A stretch of DNA of 64,000 nt, taken from NCBI GenBank assembly GCA_027422505.1, contig JAPQWV010000664.1:62001-126000 (forward strand). The letters are read 5' to 3'. How positions within the stretch are numbered: the first letter of the stretch is position 1; the number at the start of each line of letters is the position of its first letter. The DNA comes from Craterostigma plantagineum. Lineage: Eukaryota > Streptophyta > Magnoliopsida > Lamiales > Linderniaceae. Of the stretch, positions 1 to 12,785 are shown piece after piece. The notes under the pieces were generated by a model. That model ran no database searches. It saw nothing but the letters and a program-made list of their open reading frames with translations, and was not told the DNA's origin. Made by a program: the position numbers and the translations under genes.

Positions 1-211
1 TGTGGTTATTCTTTAATGTTATTTGATTGGGCCAAAGGCATCCATCGCCCCTAAAAATGTTTAATGATATATTCGAGTTTCAACCTGTCAACCATATATT
101 ATTATAAACTACTTACATTTAATTTGATTTGATACTCCCCAAAACGTTCCTCCCCCCACACAAGTAAGACTATTACATTACCACAGAACAGAAGAAACGA
201 GTAAAAGTCAA
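1..211. other. Upstream region of first WSD gene
   Basis: AT-rich sequence with no coding signal. It holds the promoter and 5' UTR of the acyltransferase gene that starts at 212. No clear single TATA box stands out among several AT-rich stretches. Confidence 0.5.
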
Positions 212-2766
212 ATGGAAGCAGACGACGGCGGCGAGCCACTAACGCCGGCAGGTCGCCTCTTCTTACAGCCTAAGATGGACCAAATCATCAACTGCATAAT
301 CGCCGCCGAGAATCCCATCGACGTAGACGCCGTGAAGCGCCAGATCGAGAGCTCCGTCATGCTCCAACACCCTCGTTTTTCCAGCCTATTGGTCCGCGAC
401 AAGTCTGGGCTGGAGCACTGGCGGCGGACCCAAGTTGACCTCGACAGCCACGTCATCGTACGGCTCGAGCCGTCGACGGATGACGGCGGCGGCGGTCGTC
501 AGAGCGACGTCGACGCAGTCAACGATTACGTGGCTGAGCTTACCGTGTCTTCGCCTCTCTCCACCGACAAGCCTCTGTGGGAGCTTCACCTGCTCATGGC
601 CCACAACACTGTCGTGTTCCGTCTCCACCACGCGCTCGGCGACGGCGTCTCTCTCATGTCCTTGTTACTCTCAACTTGCAGGTTAAGGAAGTCGTCATTA
701 GCTTCATTCTAAGTTTAGAAAGAAAGAAAGAAAGAAAAAGCGCTCAGCGCTTTTTGTGTCTTAATTACATAAACAGGCTAAGGGATGATCCGGCGAGACC
801 GCCGGGCCTCGGCGGCGTGAGCTCGACTTCGAGCCATGTGAGGAACAGTGACAGTAGTAATAGAACTATGTTCTTGTGGAGATTGGTTAAGATGGTGTGG
901 TACACGTTGGTATACATGCTGGAACTCTTTCTTAGGGCGTTGTGTCTGAGTGATCGGAAAACGGCTTTTACCGGCGGCGCTGGGGTGGAGCTCTGGCCGA
1001 GGAGGCTCGCCACGGCCAGGTTTCGGCTGGAGGACATGAAGGCCGTAAAGAGAGCGGTTAATGGCTCGGTGAGTTCTTTTGTTGGTTTGGTACTCTTCGT
1101 CTGTGGACCGTTTGATTGACTGATTAGCAGTTGTCATTGGATAGAGACTTAGATCCGACACTAATTAATAACATTCAATGAGCCGCCTTGGTCTTAATGA
1201 ATGCTTGACTTCTCCTCGGAACTCCCGAGAAAAGAAACACGTGTCCGCCACGATGCCAATTCTTTATTCGTTGTCGTTTTCTTTATATTTATTTATAATT
1301 ATTTATTTATTTTCCTAGTGTAATATATAGATAAATACCTACTTTGAATAAAAAAAAAATTACTGATAGGTACTCGATTTACTGTTTGCATCAGTTTATG
1401 CGTAAAGATCGTAATTTTCTATTGTGCTTAGCGTACTATGTCACGTTTTTGTACGGTTGCTATAGGGTACCTAAATGTGCTAACACGACGTACCATTTTC
1501 TCAACGTATTACGTATCACAATACGTGTTATAGGGTACTCAAATGTGCTAATATGGCGGATCGGATTACCTATGTGCAAAAAATTTAATCTATTAGGTAA
1601 CTACATATAAAAAAATCTTGACAGAGTACTAAATTACAAGTTTTTATCCAAATGAGTATTTATGTGTAAAGACCCCATATTTTCTTTAACTAATATCCCT
1701 AAATAAATGAAAAAAAAGCACTCCTCCTTGCTTGACTATGCTTATGTGCCTTCCATGCATAAATACATGCAGACCATTAACGACGTTCTTTTCGGGATAA
1801 TCTCAAGCGGGTTCTCGAAATACTTAGACACCCGTTCGCCGAACGGTAATAAATTCACTTACGTTACGATGTTATAATATTATGCGTATAATATCTCGAT
1901 GACGAACTGTTTTCTTCCCCGTAGACATACCAGATGGGCTTCGTTTAACTGGTCTAGCTATGGTGAACTTGAGACCACAAGCAGGGTTACAGGTAGTAAT
2001 ACTATGTTTTCACTTTTCGGTAAATCTTCTCTTTATATACTCGAAAAAGCTCATCTTCTCAGCTATTATGTGTTTTCCCAGGATATGTCCAAGCTGATGA
2101 ATGGCAAGTCAAAAACTCGATGGGGTAATAAATTTGGGATGATTCTATTGCCAGTCTATTATTACAGCAAAGGCGTATCCAATCCATTACAGTTTGTGAA
2201 AAGATCCAAAGCCATCCTCGACAAGAAAAAACTCTCACTCGAAGCTCTTTTCTCTTACAAAATAGGGGACATGATCATGTCTCTCCTAGGAGCAAAGGTG
2301 TGCGTATTATTACGATGATTCGTTCGAAAGTGGAACCCCTTTTCTCATTTCTTTTACATGGTATTTTCCTTTTCTTTGTAGTTTGCATCTATTCTCAATT
2401 ACAGAATCATTTGCAACACTACGTTTACCATATCGAACATTATGGGTCCTCAAGAAGCAATCGTGTTAGCAGATAATCCCATTAAGTACATGCGAGTGAC
2501 CGTTTCCAGCCTACCACACGTTCGTACTATTTTTACTTCCGTTTTTTGCTCTTCTTTTTTCGAGCATCGATTCGATGATGTAATTTCTTCTCTCCTTTTC
2601 TTGCTATTTTTCGCAGGCTATTACGATGCACATGTTGAGCTACGATGGCTTCGCAGATATGCAGATTCTGGTTGCTAAGGACATAATTCCCGAGCCTAAA
2701 GTCCTCGCCAAGTGCTTCGAAGATGCGTTGCTTGAGATGAAACAAGTCGCAGAAAAAGAAGAGTAA
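212..2766 (+). CDS. WSD1-like wax ester synthase/diacylglycerol acyltransferase
   Basis: Predicted bifunctional wax ester synthase/DGAT, which joins fatty acyl-CoA to a fatty alcohol or diacylglycerol at the ER for cuticular wax or storage lipid. I read seven exons: 212-681, 777-1068, 1773-1845, 1925-1992, 2082-2297, 2382-2519 and 2617-2766, giving about 468 aa, normal for plant WSDs. Exon 1 starts with the family N-terminus EPLTPAGRLFLQP, carries DKPLWELHLL and the catalytic HHALGDG motif (HHxxxDG). Exon 2 encodes a hydrophobic segment near MVWYTLVYMLEL. Exon 3 carries the conserved NDVLFG motif. Introns are GT-AG with phase-consistent junctions and no break was found. The gene converges on a close paralogue at 2978-5103. 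The split between wax synthase and DGAT activity cannot be judged from sequence. Confidence 0.9.
1318..1672. repeat. Dispersed GGTAC-rich MITE-like repeat, copy A
   Basis: Lies in intron 2 of the WSD gene. It ends in GTATTTATGTGTAAAG and contains several GGTACCTAAATGTGCTAA-like blocks. The same blocks occur in opposite orientation at 48581-49022 and 52212-52616. The ends resemble short inverted repeats, but no convincing target duplication was found. Confidence 0.6.
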
Positions 2767-2977
2767 CAAATGTTTGCCCCCCATTAATGGTGCTTACAAG
2801 CTATTTACCTTCACATCAAGAATAAACAATAAAGCCAAGAATGGCGAATAAGTCCTGCAGGGATGTATTCGCTGTTGTTCTTTCGTCTTCCATAGAATCG
2901 TCAATTGTAATTTGTGAAGTGTTGATACAGAATATTTGTAGTAATAAGACATAACAAAAGATGTTCTTTTTTTTCTA

Positions 2978-5103
2978 TCAGCTGATATGATTTTTCATCT
3001 CTAGCAAAGCATCTTCGAAACAATTGGCCAGAACTTTAGGTTCTGGGATTATATCCTTAGCCACGAGAACTTGCAACTCAGCAAAACCAACGTAGCTCAT
3101 CATATGCATTGTAATTGCCTGCATTTAAACATATATAAAAAAACACTAGATGATCTATATCAAGATATGAAACTAAAATTCCAAAAAAAATGAAGGGAAG
3201 AATTACTGTTACATACATGAGGCAAGCTGGTCACAGTCACAGTTATGTTCTTGACAGGGTTATCTCCTACCAAGATCTCTTCTTGCGGGCCCATCACGTT
3301 CGAAACAGTGAACGTAGTGTTGCAAATGATCCTATAATTCAAAATGCTAGCAGCCTTGGCTCCAAGTAGAGACATGATAATGTATCCAACCTTGTAAGAA
3401 AAGAAGGCTTCGAGGGAGAGTTTCTTCTTGTCGATCATCTCTTTCGCTCTTCTGACGAACTGTAATGGATCATCAGATTCGCATCTGCGATGATAATAAA
3501 CAGGTAATAGAATCATCCCGAACTTGTTGCCCCATCGGGATTTTGTCTCGTCGCTCTTCATCAGCTTGGACATATCCTGAAAATCGATATAACATCAAAT
3601 GATATTATCTTCGCTTGGATGAAATGAAACTTCTTTGGACATATAAAAAACAAAGAAACAAAAAAGGGTTTTAGACTGAAACCTGTAATCCCCCTTGAGG
3701 TCTTAAGTTCACCATTGAAAGGCCTGTGATTCTAAGCCCATCTGCCAAAGCTATAGATGACAACAAAAGCAGATTTTTATTACAGCCAAAATACTTGCAT
3801 TTAGTGGAAAACATAAATGTTATTAAATATGAATAAGATGTTGTTTATTACTTTCTGATGATCTGATGTCCAAGTATCTTGAGAGCCCACATGAGATTAT
3901 ACCGAAAAGAACGTCGTTAATTGTCTGCACGTTTTTTCGGTTGTTGGAGAAGATAAAAGTCATCAATGAAGCAAAAAGGACCGAGTACAACCATAGATAA
4001 TCATGTATAGTACTGTGTATATGTAGATATGCATATATATATATATATCGATAATAATGAATTTGGAAACGTTTAAAGGTGTACTATTAAAATATAGTTC
4101 TCAATCTCATGGTCCCATCGCATTTATTATTATTATTATTGAGACTTAATATTTCCTACATAACGAATCACAAGGAACCTCCTAAACGGACATTATTCAA
4201 TTTGGTAAAGTCGAAGGAGATGAGTTTATTACGCTACTGAGAAACATCAAATCAAATCAATTTAAGACCAAACTTAAACTTACCGCGCCAGGAATAGCTC
4301 TCTTCACGGCCTTCATATCCTCAAGCCGAAACCTGGCCGTGGCGAGCCTCCTCGGCCACAGCTCCACCCCTGCGCCGCCGCTAACCACCGTACTCCGATC
4401 TCTAACCCAAATCCTCGTCACGAAATCTATCAAATAAATCAGCGTAAACCATACCACCTTAATCCACCTCCACAGCAACCTCTTCCAATCGTTCGCCGTC
4501 TTCTTGCCGTCGGTCGAGCTCGCACCGCCGCCGATGCTCGGCGGCCTCGTCGGGTCAGCTCTCAGCCTTCAAAACGAGCGAAAGAAGTAAAAGGGAAATT
4601 ATCCATTCATTCATTCGATTAGTTTATCCATAGTCATTCATTCACCTGCAGCCAGATAAAAACATCGACATGAGGGAAATCCCATCTCCGAGCGCGTGGT
4701 GCACGCGAAACAGAAGCGCGTTGTGGGCGGTGAGGAGGTGAACTTCCCACAGAGGCTTATCTCGGGAGAGCGGCGACGAAACGGTCAAATCCGCCACGTA
4801 ATCGTTGACCTTGTCGGCGTCGGTCTTCCCCTCGTCGTCGGAAACGGGCTCGGTCCGAACGACGACGTGGTCGTCGAAGTAGACTTGGGTCCTACGCCAG
4901 CACTCGCCGCCGTCCGCCGCCACCATGAGGCTGCTGAAGCGAGGGTGCTGGAGCATGACGGAATCTGTGATGGCCTTTTTAATGGCGCCGACGTCGATGG
5001 GGTTTTCGAGCATAAACACGCCGTGGATGATTTGGTCCATCAGAGGTTGTACGAAGAGACGGCCCGCCGGCGTCAGTGGCTCGTCGTCGTTTTCCATTAC
5101 CAT
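2978..5103 (-). CDS. WSD1-like wax ester synthase/DGAT, second paralogue
   Basis: Paralogue of the gene at 212-2766, in opposite (tail-to-tail) orientation with about 210 bp between the two stops. Exon 1 (from 5103) has EPLTPAGRLFVQP, DKPLWEVHLL and the catalytic HHALGDG. Exon 2 ends in the shared block ELWPRRLATARFRLEDM followed by KAVKRA. Exon 3 carries the NDVLFG motif, and the last exon ends at the TGA at 2978-2980. The intron that separates SLLGAK from the ILNYR block in the first gene (2298-2381) is absent here: the block at about 3217-3574 is one continuous exon. The upstream ATG at 5103 was chosen; an in-frame ATG at 5097 is equally possible. No frame breaks were seen. Same predicted role in wax ester or triacylglycerol synthesis. 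Confidence 0.88.
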
Positions 5104-6366
5104 TTTAATTGGACCGTTGTAGAAGATAATAATAATACTTGTTACTCTGTTTTTTGTTTTTAATATTTTTTCTTTGGCAATATTACTTTTAGTTGAAGTT
5201 TATAGAAGTCGAATAACGTGGATGGACCACTTCAATTTGTATATGTGTAAAATATACATACACGTGTTTGTTGATATTTAATCAAGAATTTAATTTTTAT
5301 ATCGTCCCAATTTAATTGGAAAATGACAAATTTTTTTTCGCTACCGTAGTCATAGTTTAAAAAAAATGGTGATATTTTGTGTAAGGTGAATACTTCGTCA
5401 ACATTATTTATTGTTAAATTATATTTATATTACTCATTCAAAATATCCAGTGATCCTAATCTTGGGCGTATGTGGCAGCCTGTCAACTTGGACTTCTGTA
5501 GATGACATAAGCCATAAGCTCAATAAATTAAGATATTTATGTCATGCTGCTTAAAAAGTCAATGAATTTAATTTTGTGCTAATTAAGTTTAGACGCAAAA
5601 GATGTTTTATGTTAGGTTTCAGGTCTCTGTCAGAAAATTTTTAGGGTTAAGGACCCCAATTTAGAGATAAGGACCTAAAATTTACGCAAGTGTATACAGG
5701 ATTTATGAACTGGTATCGGACTATCGTTTGAGTTACAGAACAATGAAGTGGTACTGCAGAACGCTGAAGTGGTACTGCAGAATAATGATTTGATATTGCA
5801 GAACCATGAAGTGGTACTGCAGGTCCATGAGTGTACTCAGGTCCATGAAGTGGTACTGAAAAACACTTAACTGTATCGCGTCCTTAAAACTAAAAATTTT
5901 CTGAAAGGAATCTGAAACCTAAATGAAACATATGTTGGGACTTGACATCAAATTGCCCCTTTAATTTTCTACTTTGACTTGAAACATTGTATCACAATTG
6001 TTTTCAACACATATTAGTTAGACTTAAAAGATGTCCACTAGTAAGTAGTATGTTAACCCTTTTTTGTTTTCTTGTAATCAAATGAATTTAACCCACCCAC
6101 ATCATGTGGCCCGATGGGCTTCTCCGACAGCCCGAATTGCAATTGATTAGGCCAAACTAAAGCCCGAATACATACATACACCTTTGGGAAATGTGAACTG
6201 GTTTGGTTTTTGACCAAAAAAAAAGACAAGAAACCAAAAAAAAAAAAAAAAAGCAAACATCGGTTGATTTATTTCTTCAGAAAATGGTTTCGTTGGACGA
6301 TAATAAGAAATCCATCCAAGACGATAGATAGATATTTCCATTATTATATAAAATAATAAGTACAAA
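5104..6366. other. Intergenic, WSD promoter and CCoAOMT 3' flank
   Basis: No gene seen. It contains a terminal-inverted-repeat element at 5612-5922 and a poly-A/poly-T tract near 6240. The left part should hold the promoter of the - strand WSD gene. Confidence 0.5.
5612..5922. repeat. MITE with internal minisatellite
   Basis: Ends are inverted copies: TTAGGTTTCAG at the left and CTGAAACCTAA at the right, extending imperfectly to about 32 bp and including CAGAAAATTTTTAG and its complement. The interior (about 5735-5860) holds four to five diverged copies of a roughly 25-bp unit containing GAAGTGGTACTGCAGAAC. No target-site duplication was identified. Confidence 0.65.
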
Positions 6367-7519
<1,153 letters not shown>

Positions 7520-7743
7520 CTTCTTTTAATTGCCTTTGGGATTCTCTTACACTTCCGAAGAGGCTTTAGCTTATATATAGAGAGATGGTAAACCCGGTTT
7601 TGGTTTGTAAACCGGCGTGAACCCGGTCGGACGTTGGTGAATCAACCGAAGAAAAAAGAGTGGTGTTATTTAGTGGTGGAGCCCACACGCAGAGTTGTTG
7701 AGTGCTGGCCCATTACATCACACCTCTCTCACCAAATTTTATA

Positions 7744-8402
7744 GGTTTAATTATATTTTTGGTCCCGCAACTTAAGGGATTAGCATTATAGGAATCGCTG
7801 CTATATTGTCGAATTATAGGAACAATAAGTTTAAATTCGTGCAATTTATAGACACGTTATATCGAATTTTTCCTCAAAATACATCACGTGCCACGCACGT
7901 GATCGATTTTTATACCGAAAAACGGACGTGGCGCCGGACCGATGACATGCCCGTGCTTGCTAAGTTTTGGGCGGACCGATGACATGCCCGTTTTACAGAA
8001 ATACCACTCATTAAAATAATCCAACTTGGTGCAATGTCAGAAATACATTTAAAAAACAAAAAAATCCCTGTAAAACAGGCATGTCATCGCCGTTGCCATG
8101 TCGGACCTTCCGTATAAAAATCGATGACGTGTGCAGCACGTGATGTATTTTGGAGAAAAATCAAGTATAAAAATCGGCCACGTGCGTGGCACGTGATGTA
8201 TTTTGGGGAAAATAAGGTATTTGCACGATTTTAAAACTTACTCCCGTGAAACTCTTTGATTTCATAGAAGTGAATTCTTATTCTTACGAAGCAAATAGCA
8301 TTTCCTATTGTCTCTTGGATTGGACCTGTAATGATACACACTAAATTGGCGGTCCCTATAATGCCATATTCCTAAGTTGCGAGACCAAAAAATAATTAAG
8401 CC
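7744..8402. repeat. Mutator-type MITE
   Basis: Terminal inverted repeats of about 30 bp: the left end contains TTTGGTCCCGCAACTTAAGG and the right end CCTAAGTTGCGAGACCAAA. A 9-bp flanking duplication with one mismatch (AATTTTATA at 7735 and AATTTCATA at 8403) fits MULE insertion. The interior is itself partly palindromic, with CACGTGCGTGGCACGTG-like blocks. No coding capacity. Confidence 0.75.
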
Positions 8403-8443
8403 AATTTCATAATAGTTAGATGAGTATGTTTTGGACTTTGGAC

Positions 8444-9017
8444 CAAGGTTTTAATGACCGGACCTGACCGGCCGGTTCCGACCGGAAACCGATGAACCGG
8501 TCGGAATTCCGGGCCGATCCCGGTCCGGTTCATGCTTTAATTAAAAAAAGAAAAAAATAAACGTATAAGAGACTAAAACTGAGTAGCTTTATCGAAATTT
8601 TCTCTATGGTGTAGTGGTAAAAGTCTTGGGACTGTTCAAAATAGAGTTGGGTTTCATTCTCTCTATGCGGTGTTTTTCTTTTTATTTAATAATTAACCTT
8701 TTGATCCCAATATTTTGTTATTTAATTTTGTCCCCAAATTTATCTATTTACTTTTAACATCCCATGGTATAACTAATTTTAACCACACAGTTTACTTTTA
8801 TTTTAATTTTGACCCCCTAATTTTATAAAATTCTAGTATGGAAAAGTTTATAAATAAACATGTATATTTTCTATGTTGTAAGATTCATTCATTCATAAGA
8901 TATATATTTATTGTATTTAAAGATACCGGTTTTACTCTGGTTTCATACCGATTAAACTACTAAACCTGAAACCACTAAAATTTCGGTCCGCTTCGAAAAC
9001 TCGGTTTTAGAACCTTG
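8444..9017. repeat. hAT-type MITE
   Basis: The left end CAAGGTTTTAA and right end TTAGAACCTTG form terminal inverted repeats, flanked by a perfect 8-bp target duplication CTTTGGAC at 8436-8443 and 9018-9025. The sub-terminal zones are rich in CCGGTTC/GACCGG blocks. An interior tRNA-like string (GTGTAGTGGTAAAAGTC near 8610) is too degenerate to call a tRNA. Confidence 0.8.
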
Positions 9018-9271
9018 CTTTGGACCAACTAATTTGTTTTGATATTCATGTTTTTAATATGTATAGAATGATTGACTAAAAGTAGGAGAGATTTAGGACA
9101 ATGTGTCGATCGAAGCATGGAGAATATTTTTATATAGGTAAGTCTGCGGTAGGTATAGATGGCCTGCCTTGTTAGGTTTTCGTTGGTTTAGAATCTTGGT
9201 GCAATTTCTATTGATTGAATTTATCCAAGGTAGGCACGACTTGTATGAAATTTCGTGGGCATTTAAAAATA

Positions 9272-9504
9272 CTCCCTCCGTCCCTATAAATTTTGTACAT
9301 TTGAATTCCGGCACGGTTATTAAGAAACTGAATATTTTAATAAGATAGAGGTAGAAAAGTGTATGGTGTGACACGTCTTTTAACAATATTTAATATTATT
9401 ATATTGATAATGTGTGATGATTTTTTACTAAATATAGAAATGTATAAAAAATAGTGGGACGCCCGATTTGGTAAAATATACAAAAGTTACCGGGACGGAG
9501 GTAG
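9272..9504. repeat. Stowaway-type MITE, copy 1
   Basis: Starts CTCCCTCCGTCCC and ends GGGACGGAGGTAG, flanked by the TA dinucleotide on both sides, as expected for Tc1/mariner-derived Stowaway elements. The interior matches the element at 58351-58585. Confidence 0.85.
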
Positions 9505-9855
9505 TATTAATTATTTCGTAGGAGTCCAATTAATTATGGGCTTATATTTTCAATTTTTGTAGGGCCTATAATTAAACTTCTTTCAAGGCCTAATTTTGTA
9601 GATGATATCAATAGCTTTCAATTTTCCTACCTTTCACCGCTTTTAAGTTAGTACCTTTGTGATGTCACATTCATGTTTCAAAACTTCAAAGTTAGATGAA
9701 ATGTATTTATTCTCTCGTGTGTCAACTGTCATCTGTCTGTGGGTAATGAAATCGTTTTCATTATATTTGGTAGAAGAAATATTTATTGCAATTGTCACAG
9801 GATTATTTTAGTAGAAATATTTAGTGATCGCTGTTTCTCGCTTTAAATTTTTGAG

Positions 9856-9905
<50 letters not shown>
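9856..9905. repeat. (CT)n microsatellite
   Basis: Nearly pure CT tract of about 25 units, upstream of the ceramide synthase pseudogene, where it may be a remnant of a 5' UTR pyrimidine tract. Confidence 0.95.
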
Positions 9906-9908
<3 letters not shown>

Positions 9909-9977
9909 CAATCGGATGAAGTACACTTGCTTCAATCTCCATAATGACAATTTTGATTGATGCGTTGCCGTAGTACA

Positions 9978-11246
9978 ATGGAAACGATTGGGGGCAGAAT
10001 GCTGGCTCCCCAACGGCGTCACATTTCGTCGTAGCTTTGAGCTTCTCGTATGCGTTCTACGCGGCGAGGTTTATTTATGACAGTTTCGTTTTTCGTGTAA
10101 GTTTTTATGTCTGAAACTGTCGTTATTTTTTTCTGAATTACCTATTGTTGATCGCGACAGTTTAAGCTGCATCTCTTCTACCGTAAAATTGTATGGATGT
10201 TAACATATCGTGGAGACGGAATCAATCGACGGTCGATTTAGCATATTCAATTTCATTTTCCACAGAGTAGTTTCTAAGCTCTCTGAATGGCACGTTTGTA
10301 GTGTATACGTCTAAGTAAAAAGATAAGAGAATAAGAGATACACACAATTTATTACAGGCATCTCAGTTTTGTCTTTCCAAGAAATTGTAGTTTGTCTTCT
10401 TTTTTTTTAACTACACTGATAGAATATGGTTAGTAATAAGGCCCCATTTTTTCCTCTTCTACTGAAACAACTTCAGAGTCTGTCCTTTTCTGGTGGGTTA
10501 AAATGATGAAGTGCTCTGAGTCCTTGTGGAAGCTTTCGTACTATGCTGGTATTGAAGCTTTCCTTTTGGCAACCACGTTTGATGAGCCATGGTTCAAAGA
10601 TATAAAGGAGTATTTTGCAGGTTGGCCAGATCAAGAACTGAAGTAAGCTTCAAATCATATTATTTCTCTTACCAATGAAATCATGGATCATCTTGTAAAT
10701 TTTGTCGTTCTCAGTTAATCTTTCAGCATTGAAGCTGCGCACCTGTACCTTTTGTTTCAGGCTTCCCGTGAAACTTGTCTACCTATGTCAATGTGGATTT
10801 TATCTATATAGCATAGCAGCACTCCTTATATAAGAGACACGGAGGAGGGACTTCTTTGTCATGATGGCTCATCATATAGTGACAGTGCTTCTAATTTCTT
10901 ACTCATACATAACAAGGTAAAATGTTTTTTCTCTTCAAAGAATAATGAAAATAAAGATGGTGGTTATGCATTGAGCCAGATAGTTGCCTTGTCCAGTCTT
11001 GTTGCTTCACTTGCTAAACGAAATGATCGAACATAACTTGTTATATTGATGGACACTACTTGGGGTGTTCTACGATGTAGTTTCTTTCGGATACGAGTGG
11101 TCTTTCTTGCACTTCACGATCCCAGCCAAAATTTTTAAATATTCTGGAAAAGAACTTGGAGCTAGCACATGCTTTGGTTTGTTTGCCTTCTCGTGGCTCG
11201 TTCTTAGGCTCATAATCTTCCCTTTTTGGATCATAAGATCGTCAAG
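9978..11246 (+). pseudogene. Ceramide synthase (LAG1/LOH2-type) pseudogene
   Basis: Remnant of a TLC-domain ceramide synthase (ASC1-like/LOH2 class), an ER enzyme that acylates sphingoid bases. Recognisable pieces in order: exon 1 (9978-10097), with the ATG out of frame with the following SPTASHFVVALSFSYAFYAA; exon about 10498-10642 with CSESLWKLSYY and DEPWFKDIKEYFAGWP; exon 10761-10915 with LPVKLVYLCQCGFYLYS and the active-site MMAHHIVTV; and exon 11078-11246 with YSGKELGASTCFG and LRLIIFPFWIIRSS. Breaks: a frameshift just after the ATG, TAA at 10831-10833 where the family has Trp, a deletion plus frameshift after LALHD, and the 3' end of the gene is missing. Splice sites remain, so this is a decayed gene and not a retrocopy. 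Confidence 0.85.
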
Positions 11247-11613
11247 GTACATTTTTTTCTTGTCCTTCTAAGGACATGGTCAAACTTTTATCAGAGCTTA
11301 TGCTGGACGCTTGATCCAAGTCTTATTTTAGACATCACACACTGATGTTTTGTTTATAAAACCAAATTCCCATATAAAATAAACTTTGCGATTTGCATAA
11401 AAATTTAATAATCAAAATAAAACTCTTGAGCTTCTGAATACGGTTGAAGGTAATTTTATGTAAAGCTTTCCCAGTGACTTGATTTTATAAAATGTTGTTG
11501 GGCTCTCTACAGTGAATGTTATTGAAATCTACATGTTTGATGAATGTCGTTTTCTTTCGATCAATTCTTTCTAGAACCGTGAAAGAGTCAAATAGAACAA
11601 AACTCGTAAGGGA

Positions 11614-11642
11614 TGACGTCACAAATCCTTTCCTTACGTCAT
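11614..11642. promoter_or_regulatory. as-1-like pair of TGACG motifs
   Basis: A palindromic TGACGTCA at 11614-11621 is followed by TTACGTCAT at 11635-11642 (TGACG on the - strand). They lie about 230-250 bp upstream of the TATA box of the ERF109-like gene. TGACG elements bind TGA-type bZIP factors and mediate oxidative and electrophile responses, which fits a redox-responsive ERF. Spacing differs from the canonical as-1. Confidence 0.55.
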
Positions 11643-11655
11643 AAGGTCTTCGAAC

Positions 11656-11667
11656 TTGACTGGTCAA
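11656..11667. promoter_or_regulatory. Inverted W-box pair
   Basis: TTGACTGGTCAA contains TTGACT on + and TTGACC on -, two WRKY-type W-boxes overlapping as an inverted repeat, 14 bp from the TGACG pair. Confidence 0.5.
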
Positions 11668-11981
11668 TGTTACCGTGTGAACACTGCATACCCTCGCTGG
11701 ACCCAATAAAACGCCAGCTCATCACATTTAATCCATTTCGAGTTTCCCACGTGTCCAACATACTTCAGATAATATGCAATAAAAAAACACAGCTGTTTTT
11801 CCCGTGTCAAACTAGTGTACGAAAGACCGCTAGCTGTCACCTTTTCAGACAACAAAAAAACGAACCTATATATTCCCAAACTCTCTTTCAAACTCACATA
11901 TTGTCAGAAAGCCAAGAAAGATTTTATCCGACAAACAAAGTCAACCCAACTCAATACGACATAGATAGATAGAGAGTCATA

Positions 11982-12785
11982 ATGAACCCTCACAGCAGTG
12001 TAATAAGTTCTTCTCATTCTCAGTCCCCCTCCACGCCACGCATCATCAGCAGCAGCGAAGAAGAAATCTCAATAATGGTCGCCACGCTTACGAATGTCAT
12101 CAGTGGAACAACAACTTCAGCATCATCATCGCCAGCTTACTACGATAATGGGTTCTTCTCAGAATTAGTCCCCGATGAAACCTGCAAGCTCTGTGGAATA
12201 AAAGGGTGTCTGGGATGCAGTTTCTTCGGCGACGACGCTAAGGAGAATGCGTGTAATAATAACAGTAACAGCGACGATGCTGTAATAGTCGATAGGCCTG
12301 CTAACAAGAGGAAGAAGAAGAACTACAGGGGAGTTCGGCAGAGGCCGTGGGGAAAGTGGGCGGCGGAGATAAGGGACCCACACAGGGCTGCGCGTGTGTG
12401 GCTGGGCACCTTCGTGACGGCGGAAGAGGCGGCGCGTGCGTACGATAGGGCTGCTATAGGGTTTCGTGGGCCGAGGGCGAAGCTGAACTTTCCTTTCTCC
12501 GATTACAAAGATAGCAATAATAACGATGGTGACGATAGCAAGATGAACGAAGCTGATCAGTCGAGGAAGAGAGCGAAGAAGGTGAAGAGGGAAAGTGCGA
12601 CTGGTGAAGAAGAAGGTGCGGTGTTAGAAGTGGGGCCGGCGAGTTGTGGTAACGAAAAGGAAGAAGATGGAAATATTGGGAAGGATTTCTGGGAAACGAT
12701 GATTGGTGGTGGAGAAGGAGAGTTTCAAGAGTGGATGATGATGTTGGATTTGGATTACAGTAATGGGTTTACGACGGGGCAATAA
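11982..12785 (+). CDS. ERF109/RRTF1-like AP2/ERF transcription factor (group X)
   Basis: Intronless 267-aa nuclear transcription factor. One AP2/ERF domain begins at about residue 112 ([20 protein letters not shown], then ARVWLGTF and AARAYDRAA), ending AKLNFPF. A conserved Cys-rich motif upstream ([15 protein letters not shown], about 65-79) and the [13 protein letters not shown] motif (about 30-42) are hallmarks of the ERF109 (redox responsive) branch, and the acidic WMMMLDLDY tail fits too. A basic stretch KRKKKN just before the AP2 domain is a likely nuclear localisation signal. Members bind GCC-box-like DNA and act in ROS, wound and jasmonate responses. The first ATG of the long frame was chosen; a TATA box lies about 110 bp upstream. 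Close relatives in ERF group X are the main alternative assignment. Confidence 0.9.
   Translation: MNPHSSVISSSHSQSPSTPRIISSSEEEISIMVATLTNVISGTTTSASSSPAYYDNGFFSELVPDETCKLCGIKGCLGCSFFGDDAKENACNNNSNSDDAVIVDRPANKRKKKNYRGVRQRPWGKWAAEIRDPHRAARVWLGTFVTAEEAARAYDRAAIGFRGPRAKLNFPFSDYKDSNNNDGDDSKMNEADQSRKRAKKVKRESATGEEEGAVLEVGPASCGNEKEEDGNIGKDFWETMIGGGEGEFQEWMMMLDLDYSNGFTTGQ

Larger units (their letters stand above)
11247..11981. other. ERF promoter and intergenic
   Basis: No gene. The right half is the promoter and 5' UTR of the ERF gene, with TGACG elements, a W-box pair and a TATA box (TATATAT at 11867-11873) about 110 bp before the ATG. Confidence 0.7.

Noticed and set aside
8600..8680. Possible tRNA or SINE head (GTGTAGTGGTAAAAGTC)
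   Set aside because: A- and B-box-like strings are weak, it lies inside a hAT-type MITE, and no cloverleaf can be drawn by eye.
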